This document shows, piece by piece, positions 7,428-15,622 of a stretch of DNA of 51,903 nt (its first letter is position 1; the number at the start of each line of letters is the position of its first letter). Origin of the DNA: an uncultured Lachnospiraceae bacterium. Lineage in GTDB: Bacteria > Bacillota > Clostridia > Lachnospirales > Lachnospiraceae. The stretch is from NCBI GenBank assembly GCA_902778165.1, contig CACYWQ010000014.1, positions 1 through 51,903 on the forward strand. The letters run 5' to 3'. A program made the translations under genes and the position numbers. The notes under the pieces were generated by a model. The model searched no databases and had not been told where the DNA came from. It saw only the letters and a program-made list of their open reading frames with translations.

Positions 7428-9545
7428 TTATGCTGTCGCTACCTTGGTGCCCGTATGAGTACCTGCATTTTTATCTGATGACTTAACTCTGAATCCCTTA
7501 CTTGTTCTTATTATCAGTCCGTCAAATATCATGAAGACACTCGGCAGGACGAAAATGACTACTGTCATGCTGATCAGCGCGCCTCTTGCCATCAGTGAGC
7601 AAAGAGAACTGATCATATCTATGTTGGAGTAGAGGCCTACTCCGAAGGTTGCTGCAAAGAAACTTAATGCTGATACGATGACTGACTGTATGCTTGCTTT
7701 ATGTGCAAGAGATATGGCTTCTTTCTTGTCTGCTCCGGCATATCTCTCGGTCTTGTATCTGTTAGTCATAAGTATCGCATAGTCTACGGTCGCACCAAGC
7801 TGTATGGTACCTATGACGATGGACGCTATGAACGGAAGCTTCGTCCCCGTGTAATATGGTATACCCAGGTTGATGAAGATACCGAACTCTATAACTGCAA
7901 CCAAGAGTACCGGAAGCGATACTGACTTGAATACAAAGAGGATTATCACAAATATCGCACCGATCGATACTGCCGATACGGTCTTGAAATCCTTATCCGT
8001 TATATTGATCAGATCCTTGGTACAGGGCGCTTCGCCTATGAGCATTGCAGTTCTGTCATATTTATCCATGATCGTATTGATCTCATCTACCTGCGCATTG
8101 ACTTCATCCGAAGCCACCTTGTATTCGGACATGATCATGATCATCTGGTAAGTTCCGTTATCAAGCTTCTCCTTAATGTCCGAGGGAATAAAGTCCTTCG
8201 GGATCATGGGACCCACGAAACTGTCAAGACCGATCACCGACTTTACGCCCGCAACATCACCGATCTCGTCGAGCATGTCTCTCATGGATCTGTCATCCAG
8301 AGTGCTGTCGGCTAAGAGCACATGTGTCGCATTCATCTCAAAAGTCTCTTCAAGTTTCTTATTGGCTACTATGCTGTCCAATGTCTCCGGAAGAGTACTG
8401 TCCAAGTTGTAATAGACCTGTGTGTTTCTGTATCCGATGATCGCCGGTATCCATATGATGACGAAGAGGATCGCGAATATCACATAGTGCTTGGTAACCC
8501 GGTTTGAGATAAAGCCAAGATCCGGAAGTAAAGGCTTATGAGATGTCTTCTCGATCGCCTTGTCAAATATAAGGATCATTGACGGAAGTACCGTTACACA
8601 ACAGATGACACCAAACACGACACCTTTGGCCATCACAACACCCATATCCAGTCCGAGTGTGAAGCTCATGAAACAGAGTGCTATGAAGCCGGCGATCGTT
8701 GTGACCGAACTACCGATCACACTTGTAAAAGTGGCTGTGATCGCATTTGCCATAGCCTCTTTCTTATCTCCGCCCGTAGCGACCTGTTCTTCTTTATAGC
8801 TGTGCCAGAGGAATATCGAGTAGTCCATTGTGACACCAAGCTGTAATACCGCTGCAAGTGCTTTTGTTATATAAGATATCTGTCCTAAGAAGACGTTGCT
8901 TCCCAGATTGTATATAACAGCCATTCCTATACTTAAGAGGAAGAATACGGGTACTAAAAATGAATCCATCGTAATACTCAATACCAGTGCGGAGAGCACA
9001 ACAGCTATAGCTACATATATAGGCGTCTCGGAATCCGATAAGTCTCTGGTATCGGTGACTACCGCTGACATACCGCTTATGAATGCCTGCTTCTGTGTGA
9101 CCTTTCGTATCTGCGTGATGGCTTCCATGGTCTCGTCCGATGACATCGTAGTGTCGAACAGAACGACCATCATAGTCGCATCTCCGTTTATGAAAGCATC
9201 CTTAAGCTCATCCGGCAGAATGTCCACCGGTATGGACAGATCCATAAATGAGTCGTACCAGATGACTTCCTTAACGTTATCAACGCCCTCGATCTTCTCC
9301 TTAAGTTTTGCTACATCCTTAAGCTCCATTCCCTGTACCACGCACATGGAAAAAGCTCCGGTCCCGAAATCCTCAGCCAGGATATCCTGACCCTTCATGG
9401 TCTCTATATCCCCCGGAAGGTATGAGAGTATGTCATAATTGACTCTCGTATTGAAGTAACCTATGGCTGAAGGGATAAGCAGTGCTATCGCTGCTATCAG
9501 TATGATGTAACGCATTTTCACGATTCCCTTACTAAACGCTTTCAT
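7428..9545 (-). CDS. MMPL/RND-family membrane transporter
   Basis: A 705-aa protein with two similar halves. Each has one N-terminal membrane helix, a periplasm-type loop (YDILSYLPGD... and YNLDSTLPETLD...) and a five-helix bundle, giving 12 segments as in RND exporters. Conserved MMPL features include GVTMDYSIFLWHSYKEE in the first half and GATVDYAILMTNRYK in the second, holding the Asp-Tyr pair used for proton coupling. The ATG chosen has AAGAAGG 6-7 nt upstream; the longer reading frame (to 9590) lacks a site. The loops are short and lack heptad repeats, which are supplied by the separate downstream protein. The cargo is unknown: lipid, lipopeptide or drug. Confidence 0.88.
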   Translation of the reverse strand: MKAFSKGIVKMRYIILIAAIALLIPSAIGYFNTRVNYDILSYLPGDIETMKGQDILAEDFGTGAFSMCVVQGMELKDVAKLKEKIEGVDNVKEVIWYDSFMDLSIPVDILPDELKDAFINGDATMMVVLFDTTMSSDETMEAITQIRKVTQKQAFISGMSAVVTDTRDLSDSETPIYVAIAVVLSALVLSITMDSFLVPVFFLLSIGMAVIYNLGSNVFLGQISYITKALAAVLQLGVTMDYSIFLWHSYKEEQVATGGDKKEAMANAITATFTSVIGSSVTTIAGFIALCFMSFTLGLDMGVVMAKGVVFGVICCVTVLPSMILIFDKAIEKTSHKPLLPDLGFISNRVTKHYVIFAILFVIIWIPAIIGYRNTQVYYNLDSTLPETLDSIVANKKLEETFEMNATHVLLADSTLDDRSMRDMLDEIGDVAGVKSVIGLDSFVGPMIPKDFIPSDIKEKLDNGTYQMIMIMSEYKVASDEVNAQVDEINTIMDKYDRTAMLIGEAPCTKDLINITDKDFKTVSAVSIGAIFVIILFVFKSVSLPVLLVAVIEFGIFINLGIPYYTGTKLPFIASIVIGTIQLGATVDYAILMTNRYKTERYAGADKKEAISLAHKASIQSVIVSALSFFAATFGVGLYSNIDMISSLCSLMARGALISMTVVIFVLPSVFMIFDGLIIRTSKGFRVKSSDKNAGTHTGTKVATA

Positions 9546-9637
9546 GTGACACCTTCTTTCACTTCTTTGGTTCTGTACTGTCTGAATCACTGTAATATTG
9601 CGGTTCTTTGTCCGCCCTTCGCCTCAGAGTATAGAAA

Positions 9638-9667
9638 AAGACTGTACATAAGTAAATGTACAGTCTT
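9638..9667 (-). terminator. 12-bp perfect inverted repeat between tetR and the MMPL gene
   Basis: AAGACTGTACAT (9638-9649) and its exact complement (9656-9667) flank a 6-nt centre. On the minus strand the second arm runs into CTTTTTC, so it can act as an intrinsic terminator after the tetR gene. Its length and symmetry also suit a TetR operator. The two roles cannot be separated by reading. Confidence 0.55.
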
Positions 9668-9710
9668 CAATATGCGTTGTTTTGTATAATATATTTGTCT
9701 GCTAATGTTG

Positions 9711-9724
9711 TGTCTGGTTAGACA
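9711..9724. promoter_or_regulatory. Candidate TetR operator upstream of the MMPL gene
   Basis: A 14-bp palindrome, TGTCTGGTTAGACA (arms TGTCT/AGACA). It lies just upstream of a -10-like TATTAT (minus strand, 9686-9691) and over the place expected for its -35, where no consensus is present. Further TGTCT copies lie nearby at about 9696 and 9738. The layout suits repression by the adjacent TetR protein, but this is inference. Confidence 0.4.
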
Positions 9725-9817
9725 TTTGCAGTTATTTGTCTATGCAGAATTGACACTTCCTAGTGTTATGTTGTCATTTGGCTTACTCATCTCCCGCTGT
9801 GTCGTCTGAATGCCGGA

Positions 9818-10423
9818 TCATTTGAGTTTATCCTGCTTCCAGACCCATTCTTCGGCATCTACACCCATATCCCTGAAGGCATCGATAAGACTCTTACCCT
9901 CAAGATATTTATATATCTCTGCCATATCCTCGGGGGATACAGCCATATCCGCCTCGATCCACAACATAAATATATATGTCATGATATGTGCATAGAAGCC
10001 GGCTATCCGTCGGGGTGTGATCCATGGATTCCTGGCATGATGTACATCCGGATCCTTCATAAAGAATTCCATCACTATATCAGCCACACATTCTTCCACT
10101 ATAGATTCAAAAGAGTTCTGGCCCTTCAGCTTGCCGGCGTTCTTGTAGAATTCCTTATGCGGAAGGATATTGCGTCCTATGACCACAATGGTCTCATACA
10201 ACATACCGTTCTCTATGAGCACATCGACCCTTCCTAAGAGCCTGTCTCTTATAACAGCCTCGATCACCTCATATTTATCATGAAAATGATTATAGAAGGT
10301 GGACCGGATAACTCCGGCCTTGTCTGCTATCTCACCGATAGTGATCTTATCCAGAGTCTTATGGGAGCCCAATTCTATAAATGCATCGATCAAAGCTTCC
10401 TTGGTGTCTGTATTACCTGCCAT
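9818..10423 (-). CDS. TetR/AcrR family transcriptional regulator
   Basis: A 201-aa regulator. The N-terminal helix-turn-helix is clear: TIGEIADKAGVIRSTFYNHFHDKYEVIEAV (about 28-57), with the family YNHF motif. The C-terminal two-thirds is a helical ligand-binding region rich in aromatic residues. It starts 4 nt after the response-regulator stop codon, so it is translated as the third gene of a kinase-regulator operon, an unusual position for TetR. Inferred targets are the downstream MMPL and repeat-protein genes, whose upstream region has two palindromes. Confidence 0.88.
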   Translation of the reverse strand: MAGNTDTKEALIDAFIELGSHKTLDKITIGEIADKAGVIRSTFYNHFHDKYEVIEAVIRDRLLGRVDVLIENGMLYETIVVIGRNILPHKEFYKNAGKLKGQNSFESIVEECVADIVMEFFMKDPDVHHARNPWITPRRIAGFYAHIMTYIFMLWIEADMAVSPEDMAEIYKYLEGKSLIDAFRDMGVDAEEWVWKQDKLK

Positions 10424-10427
10424 TACG

Positions 10428-11117
10428 TCATACCTTGAAGCGGTATCCTACTCCCCATATGGTCTCAATATATTGGGGATTGGATGTATCTATCTCAATC
10501 TTCTCTCTTATCTTCTTAATATGTACTGTGACAGTTGCGATATCACCGATTGAATCCATATCCCAAATCTCACGGAACAGTTCTTCCTTGGAATAAACAT
10601 GGTTCGGATTCTCGGCAAGAAATGTAAGCAGATCAAATTCCTTAGTCGTAAACTGCTTCTCTTCTCCATCCACATATACACGTCTTGCGGTCTTGTCTAT
10701 CTTGATTCCGCGAATCTCGATTATATCGTTTAACTTCTGATTGGTCGCCATCAGACGCTCATAGCGTGACAGGTGTGCCTTAACTCTGGCAACAAGCTCG
10801 CTGGGTGAGAAGGGCTTGGTCATATAATCATCGGCACCAAGGCCCAAGCCTCTTATCTTATCAACATCATCCTTCTTGGCAGATACCATAAGAATCGGTA
10901 TTTGCTTCTCTTCACGTATCTTGCGACATACTTCGAATCCGTCCATTCCGGGGAGCATAAGGTCTAAGACTATTATGTCATAATCCTCCTTAAGAGCTCT
11001 GGTAAGTCCGGCATCGCCGCTGTTCTCTATGTCTACACTAAAATCGCTTAACTCCAGATAGTCCTTCTCAAGCTCCGCAATGGTCTGCTCGTCTTCGATG
11101 ATAAGTACTTTGTTCAT
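10428..11117 (-). CDS. OmpR/PhoB-family response regulator
   Basis: A 229-aa protein. The receiver domain (1-120) has the acidic pair at EDE (8-10), phospho-acceptor D52 in LDLMLPGMDG, the conserved Ser/Thr in MVSAKK, and the Lys in MTKPFSP. The C-terminal winged helix (about 130-229) ends in the typical YIETIWGVGYRFKV. It follows the histidine kinase by 21 nt, so kinase first and regulator second, the reverse of the common order. It probably controls envelope-stress or transporter genes, including the downstream TetR-MMPL block. Confidence 0.93.
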   Translation of the reverse strand: MNKVLIIEDEQTIAELEKDYLELSDFSVDIENSGDAGLTRALKEDYDIIVLDLMLPGMDGFEVCRKIREEKQIPILMVSAKKDDVDKIRGLGLGADDYMTKPFSPSELVARVKAHLSRYERLMATNQKLNDIIEIRGIKIDKTARRVYVDGEEKQFTTKEFDLLTFLAENPNHVYSKEELFREIWDMDSIGDIATVTVHIKKIREKIEIDTSNPQYIETIWGVGYRFKV

Positions 11118-11138
11118 ATCATTTCCTCCTTAAGTACT

Positions 11139-12245
11139 TTAATCCAACTCTGTTTCCTCAGTATCCCTTTTTACCTTATCTTCCGTATATTTACGTATCA
11201 CGAAGTGCATACATGTGCCTTCCCCTTCCTTACTGGTTGCCCAGATATAACCTCCGTGATCCTCGATTATTTTCTTAACTATCGACAATCCTATACCACT
11301 TCCGCCCTGCGATGAATTACGCGACGCATCGGTACGATAGAATCTTTCAAATATATTACCCAGATCCTTGGCGGCAATTCCCTTGCCGTTATCCTCTATC
11401 TCAACTCTTACGCTGTCAACCGCATCAAGCAGCCTTATCTCTATCTGTCCGTCAGGTTTGTCCATGTACTTAATGCTGTTGCCTATTATATTATCGATAA
11501 CCTTACGCAACTGTATGGGATCAGCTATAATCCTTGTTCCAGGTTCAAGCAGATTCTCGAAATCAAGCTTAATATTCCGGTTGCCCAGATCCATACCCAC
11601 TTCTTCAATACAGTCAGTAAAGAATTCGCCGACATTTATTCGATGGAAAGTATACGGAATCCTGTTACTGTCGATGCTCGAGTAATACGTCAACTCATTA
11701 AGCAACCTGTCAAGGTCCTTCGTCTTATCGTATATGGTCCTTATATACCGTTGCTTCTTCTCATCGGTATCCGCCACACCGTCTAAGATTCCCTCAGCAT
11801 ATCCCTTGATAGACGTAATCGGTGTCTTAAGATCGTGAGTGATATTACTGATAAGCTCCCTGTTCATCGACTCAGCCTTAATTCTGTCCTCACCGGATTC
11901 CTTAAGCTTAAGTCTCATGTCCTCATAACTCTCGAACAGTTCAGCTATCTCACCATCCACGGATTCCGAATCAAGCGCATGATCGAAATTGCCTTCTGCG
12001 ATATCCTGCATGGCTTTATTCAGTTCTTTGATATGAAGAAAGACACCCTTGTTAACCCATGTGGTTAACATAATATCAAAGGCAACCAACACCACAATCA
12101 GTATCCATATGGACTCTACTACCAGTTGTCTTGATATCTGAGCATTATCATACACAATCAGGAAAATGCATGAAGCTATCGCCAATACCACCGGTATCGT
12201 CATTAAAGACACGAATGTAAATGTCAGTCTTTTGCTAAGGTTCAT
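11139..12245 (-). CDS. Membrane sensor histidine kinase
   Basis: A 368-aa kinase. It has two membrane segments (about 10-32 and 44-62) with almost no extracellular loop, suggesting intramembrane or envelope sensing. A HAMP-like region follows (about 63-115), then HisKA with phospho-acceptor H137 in NITHDLKTPITSIKGYAEG. The ATPase domain has N box NIIGNSIKYM, G1 DNGKGIA, F box FERFYR and G2 GGSGIGLSIVKKI. The longer frame starts with TTG at 12275 without a ribosome site, so the ATG at 12245 is preferred. It too lacks a Shine-Dalgarno but has TGG-TATACT 6 nt upstream, suggesting a leaderless mRNA. Confidence 0.9.
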   Translation of the reverse strand: MNLSKRLTFTFVSLMTIPVVLAIASCIFLIVYDNAQISRQLVVESIWILIVVLVAFDIMLTTWVNKGVFLHIKELNKAMQDIAEGNFDHALDSESVDGEIAELFESYEDMRLKLKESGEDRIKAESMNRELISNITHDLKTPITSIKGYAEGILDGVADTDEKKQRYIRTIYDKTKDLDRLLNELTYYSSIDSNRIPYTFHRINVGEFFTDCIEEVGMDLGNRNIKLDFENLLEPGTRIIADPIQLRKVIDNIIGNSIKYMDKPDGQIEIRLLDAVDSVRVEIEDNGKGIAAKDLGNIFERFYRTDASRNSSQGGSGIGLSIVKKIIEDHGGYIWATSKEGEGTCMHFVIRKYTEDKVKRDTEETELD

Positions 12246-12251
12246 AAATAC

Positions 12252-12260
12252 AGTATACCA
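12252..12260 (-). promoter_or_regulatory. Extended -10 promoter of the histidine kinase
   Basis: Minus-strand TATACT (12252-12257) is preceded by TGG, forming an extended -10 element. It ends 6 nt before the ATG at 12245. The -35 region is only a T-run. Transcription would begin at or next to the A of the start codon. Confidence 0.5.
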
Positions 12261-12315
12261 CCGTGATTTTGCCAAAAAAAGAATCGAATACTAAGATATA
12301 TATTAATTTTTCATA

Positions 12316-12336
12316 AAACGAGGTTCGGGGCGAACC
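12316..12336 (-). terminator. Intrinsic terminator after the 126-aa orphan gene
   Basis: Minus-strand GGTTCG/CGAACC hairpin (12322-12336) with a 3-nt loop, followed by TCGTTTT. It is 8 nt beyond the stop of the gene at 12344. Confidence 0.7.
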
Positions 12337-12343
12337 GTTAATT

Positions 12344-12724
12344 CTAGAATTTGCCCAGATAATCCGTACCGGTTGTTGTACGCATCTTCGCTATATATAA
12401 GTCCGGATTCTCTTCCATTTTGATCATTGTATCAAATCCAAGCATAGTCATCTTATACGGATTCCCCTTGTTCATTGCCTCTGCATTATCAAGTAATGCC
12501 TTGAAATGATCCATCTGCCAGATAATGATATCCGCTATGGACACTCCCTTAATTGTATAAGCACAGGAATACGATCCGTTCATCAAATAGAAGACATATT
12601 CTTCCTTAATCTTCGGATGATCCTGCATTTCTTTGAGGAATCGGTCCGTATAGCCTTCTTCCTTAATCTCCGCTCTTATGACCAGCTCTTCTGTATATTT
12701 ATATAGATCATTATCACTCATCAT
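12344..12724 (-). CDS. Hypothetical protein, 126 aa
   Basis: Not recognised. A soluble, mixed helical protein rich in Met, Lys and Glu, with no signal, membrane segment or metal motif. Its middle part (MNGSYSCAYTIKGVSIADIIIWQMDHFKALLDN) looks like a compact alpha/beta core and the C-terminal end is TGTDYLGKF. Two adjacent ATG codons start it. No Shine-Dalgarno is visible, but TGC-TACTAT ends 6 nt before the first ATG. Terminators on both sides show it is a single-gene unit. It lies between the XRE/membrane-protein pair and the histidine kinase. Confidence 0.65.
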   Translation of the reverse strand: MMSDNDLYKYTEELVIRAEIKEEGYTDRFLKEMQDHPKIKEEYVFYLMNGSYSCAYTIKGVSIADIIIWQMDHFKALLDNAEAMNKGNPYKMTMLGFDTMIKMEENPDLYIAKMRTTTGTDYLGKF

Positions 12725-12730
12725 AGATTA

Positions 12731-12739
12731 ATAGTAGCA
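12731..12739 (-). promoter_or_regulatory. Extended -10 element before the 126-aa gene
   Basis: Minus-strand TGC followed by TACTAT (12731-12736), then 6 nt and the first ATG at 12724. No convincing -35 was seen. The spacing predicts a transcript that starts at the start codon. Confidence 0.45.
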
Positions 12740-12767
12740 TAGTACGGCTTCTTTGCCCATAGTAAAA

Positions 12768-12790
12768 GACCGAAGCATTACGCTTCGGTC
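12768..12790 (-). terminator. Intrinsic terminator overlapping the end of the XRE gene
   Basis: 9-bp arms GACCGAAGC/GCTTCGGTC (12768-12776 and 12782-12790) with a 5-nt loop containing the TAA stop of the XRE gene, followed on the minus strand by TTTTAC. The last codons of the gene are part of the stem. Confidence 0.8.
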
Positions 12791-12984
12791 TCCCAGAACA
12801 AATCATCCAGTGTCTTATTAAGTACCTTGCATATATTAATGCAGAGGTTAATGGTGGGATTATAATCCCCTTTCTCTATTGAGCTTATTGTCTGTCTTGA
12901 TACGCCCACTGCCTTGGCCAGATCATCCTGCGACATATCAAGACCGGCTCTTGCGGCCTTGAGTCTGAGATTCTTCATAATCAT
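12778..12984 (-). CDS. Small XRE-family DNA-binding protein
   Basis: A 68-aa single helix-turn-helix protein. MSQDDLAKAVGVSRQTISSIEKGDYNP is the classic Cro/C1 HTH, and the tail LCINICKVLNKTLDDLFWETEA is typical of the small regulators paired with membrane proteins in Firmicutes. Its ATG overlaps the upstream membrane-protein stop (ATGA overlap), so the pair is translationally coupled. The initiating Met may be residue 1 or 3. It probably regulates its own operon; no operator was identified. Confidence 0.88.
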   Translation of the reverse strand: MIMKNLRLKAARAGLDMSQDDLAKAVGVSRQTISSIEKGDYNPTINLCINICKVLNKTLDDLFWETEA

Positions 12985-13523
12985 TCCTCCTCCATGTCGT
13001 CAGCGTCTGTCTTCTTATCAATAGCACCCTTTATGAGGAATTCAATGCCGAATACAGCCATCATAAAGATAATCAAGAAGTTAAGTGCCGGCATTCCTAT
13101 CTTACCGTCTTTCTCAAATAACATTCCTGCCATTACGGGTCCGACTACAGCAATAAGATTAAGTACTATGCATACTGCAAATACTACACCGTATCTCTTA
13201 TGATCATTATTAAGACCCCAGTATACTCCGTTCCAGATGCAGTATGCACCAAGCACCAGGCATCCGAAGAGTATTCCTATGAAATGAAGTATATAATCTT
13301 CTATGGGTATCTCTATCTGGCATATTGAAGCGGTACATAACAGTGCCTGCACTGCGAGTGCCGTATAAAATGCGTACTTATATGCTTTGCCTCTTACCTT
13401 CTCCTGACGCTCATCATATTCTGTTTTAAGCTTCTTATCAGTATTGGCGAATCTGAATAGAATAACCACCAATATCAGACCAATTATTAAACCGATTACA
13501 AATCCTAATCCTTTAGCATTCAT
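12981..13523 (-). CDS. Multi-pass membrane protein paired with an XRE regulator
   Basis: A 180-aa protein with about five membrane segments: one at the N-terminus (FVIGLIIGLILVVILF), a charged cytoplasmic stretch DERQEKVRGKAYK, then four more, and an acidic tail DDMEEE. The DERQ...GKA motif is common to small Firmicute membrane proteins encoded next to XRE regulators, but no biochemical role is known to me. ATG at 13523 is chosen because AGGAG lies 8 nt upstream; the longer frame begins at a TTG. It is expressed from the promoter at 13622-13650 with a leader of about 95 nt. Confidence 0.7.
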   Translation of the reverse strand: MNAKGLGFVIGLIIGLILVVILFRFANTDKKLKTEYDERQEKVRGKAYKYAFYTALAVQALLCTASICQIEIPIEDYILHFIGILFGCLVLGAYCIWNGVYWGLNNDHKRYGVVFAVCIVLNLIAVVGPVMAGMLFEKDGKIGMPALNFLIIFMMAVFGIEFLIKGAIDKKTDADDMEEE

Positions 13524-13621
13524 TTTGTTATCTCCTATTTCTCTCAATCAAAATCAATTAGTATGTTTTGCCGCTAAGTTTGTTGTTATGAAAGAGTGAC
13601 GTCTTTCCCTTTCATGAGCTT

Positions 13622-13650
13622 ATAATAAACCCGCTATGGAATAATGTCAA
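13622..13650 (-). promoter_or_regulatory. Sigma-A promoter of the membrane-protein/XRE operon
   Basis: Minus-strand TTGACA (13645-13650), 17 nt, TATTAT (13622-13627). It drives the operon starting at 13523 and is divergent from the acyltransferase gene. Confidence 0.8.
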
Positions 13651-13723
13651 GTATATTTTACAAAAATATTTATATTCTTTTCATTTTGTCGTTTGACAGG
13701 GTGTTGCCACACTATCTTAACCC

Positions 13724-13752
13724 TTGATAAACAGTGACTTTTTCGCTATAAT
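13724..13752 (+). promoter_or_regulatory. Promoter of the acyltransferase/DUF5662 operon
   Basis: TTGATA (13724-13729), 17 nt, TATAAT (13747-13752). The TTG that opens the longest reading frame is itself the -35 box. The -10 box ends 7 nt before the ATG at 13760, so the mRNA probably starts at the start codon. Confidence 0.75.
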
Positions 13753-13759
13753 GTGGTCT

Positions 13760-14860
13760 ATGAGAGCAAATGACAGAAATCTAAGAATTGAAGATAAGAA
13801 CAGATTCATTGAGTTGCTTCGATTCATGCTCTGCATGATCATATTTATGCATCATTCCGGACATGTGAATGTTAACAGACCTGCATTGCTGCCATCCGGC
13901 GGATTGGCTGCGGATGCTTTTTTTATTCTGACCGGATACTATGCCATAAGACATGTCGGTAAGTTAAATGCTTCGGGCTCTGTTCCCGATAAGCCTTTAT
14001 TATATTCAATCAAATACACCATTAAGAAGTTAATCAGAGTATTCCCTTATGCGGCATTCGGAACGATCATAGTCTATATTCTTGAATGTGTGATTGCCGT
14101 AAGAACCGGAACAGGCTTATCATTGGCTGACATTATTTCTAAGATCAAGCCGTTTATTATAGAATTATTCTTCTTACCTCTTACCGGTCTTATGAACCTT
14201 GATCTTCTGACATACCGGAATGCCCCCATGTGGTATCTCTCGGCGATGTTATTTGCACTTCCGCTACTAATGTGGCTTTCTTTCAGATTGGGTAAGATAT
14301 TCTCACATGTTCTTGTATGGCTTGTTCCTATTGCCATACAGGTTCTTTTCTTATATAAATACGGCGGTATACTTCCGTGGCAGAGTTTCCTGGGATTTAT
14401 CAATACCGGAATACTTCGCGGCTTATCAAGTATGTTGCTTGGTTGTGCGATTTACTATCTGCTGACGGTCCTTAATGACAAATTACGGTTGACTGAGTCT
14501 TCAATCATTCCTACCATAATAGAGGTAATCCTGTATATCATCTTCTTATTCTTAGTAATAAGAGGTGTCACCGGAATCGGCGAGATGGCTTCGTTATACA
14601 TAATCTTAGTTGCCATTTGTTTTTCCCTAAGCAAAATGACATATACTTCACGAATAGGCGGCAGGATAATAAGTCTTCTTGGACGCTTAAGTATGCCTAT
14701 ATTCTGTATTCACTGGGGAATATACAGATGGGTCGGTGCTTTCTTCGGATATCTTGATTATAAAGTGGCTATACTTATGGCACTGATCCTCAGTATCGTT
14801 ACCGCCTATGTTCTTATGATAATAACAGACAAATTAACGGAGGTTAGGAATAATGCCTGA
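13760..14860 (+). CDS. Membrane acyltransferase 3 family protein
   Basis: A 366-aa integral membrane protein with about ten helices. The N-terminal RFIELLRFMLCMIIFMHHSGH carries the conserved arginine and histidines of acyltransferase-3 enzymes, which move acetyl or other acyl groups across the membrane onto sugars. LAADAFFILTGYYA matches the family FF-sG-f motif, and a later FCIHWGIYRW segment is also typical. The start at 13760 follows from the promoter position; upstream codons lie within promoter DNA. The acceptor is unknown. It overlaps the next gene by 8 nt. Confidence 0.85.
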   Translation: MRANDRNLRIEDKNRFIELLRFMLCMIIFMHHSGHVNVNRPALLPSGGLAADAFFILTGYYAIRHVGKLNASGSVPDKPLLYSIKYTIKKLIRVFPYAAFGTIIVYILECVIAVRTGTGLSLADIISKIKPFIIELFFLPLTGLMNLDLLTYRNAPMWYLSAMLFALPLLMWLSFRLGKIFSHVLVWLVPIAIQVLFLYKYGGILPWQSFLGFINTGILRGLSSMLLGCAIYYLLTVLNDKLRLTESSIIPTIIEVILYIIFLFLVIRGVTGIGEMASLYIILVAICFSLSKMTYTSRIGGRIISLLGRLSMPIFCIHWGIYRWVGAFFGYLDYKVAILMALILSIVTAYVLMIITDKLTEVRNNA

Positions 14861-15482
14861 TACAACTACCGAAAGAGACTATTCGGCATATAAGGAATTA
14901 AGCTTTGCTAAGCGACTGTTCGGTCACATCGGGACGGTACTTACACATAAGAAGCATGTAAGGCACGGCTGTTTTAAAATGGGAATATACATGCAGGGAA
15001 TAATGCATGATATGAGCAAATTCTCTCCCACGGAATTTATTCCCAGCGTGCGTTACTATTCCGGAACATTCTCACCCAATGCCACCGACAGATATCTCAC
15101 CGGAATATCAAGCAGCTGGCTTCATCATAAGGGACGCAATAAGCATCACTTCGAATATTGGATCGACTATATTCCCGAGGGGGAAGGCCATATGGGCGGT
15201 TGCAGGATGCCTCTTAAGTATGTGGCTGAGATGATCGCGGATCGTTATGCGGCTTGCGTTGCATATAACGGTAATAAATATACCTGTGCCGATCCCTGGA
15301 ATTATTATAATAAGAGTGCATCGCATCTTATGATAGATCCGGATACCAGGGCTGTACTTGAGGCAGCTCTTAAGTATATGAGAGACAAAGGAGAGGATGA
15401 AGCCTTCTTATACGTAAAGAGAATGCTTAAGATTACCAAGGGAAGAGACTATGATGCTTCTATAGTTGACAGGGCAAAATAG
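14853..15482 (+). CDS. DUF5662-like protein
   Basis: A 209-aa soluble protein resembling the DUF5662 group. Conserved-looking His/Asp clusters are MHDMSKFSPTEF, SSWLHHKGRNKHHFEYWID and AEMIADRYAAC, which recall a metal-dependent HD-type helical fold, but no reaction is known. GGAGG lies upstream of the ATG inside the acyltransferase gene, and the 8-nt overlap indicates coupled translation. Inference: it may process or sense something linked to the acyltransferase. Confidence 0.75.
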   Translation: MPDTTTERDYSAYKELSFAKRLFGHIGTVLTHKKHVRHGCFKMGIYMQGIMHDMSKFSPTEFIPSVRYYSGTFSPNATDRYLTGISSSWLHHKGRNKHHFEYWIDYIPEGEGHMGGCRMPLKYVAEMIADRYAACVAYNGNKYTCADPWNYYNKSASHLMIDPDTRAVLEAALKYMRDKGEDEAFLYVKRMLKITKGRDYDASIVDRAK

Positions 15483-15622
15483 ACGGAAATTTATAAATAT
15501 TTTATAGAAAATACAGAAAATATATACAAATTACTCGCAACGTGTTATAATTATAATCTATCAGCATCAGAGTTATGACATCAGTTTGTGAGTTTTTTGG
15601 TTTATGACGGAGGAATTTACTA

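Noticed and set aside
13724-13759. Upstream extension of the acyltransferase from a TTG
   Set aside because: The TTG is the -35 box and the next ATG overlaps the -10 box of its own promoter.
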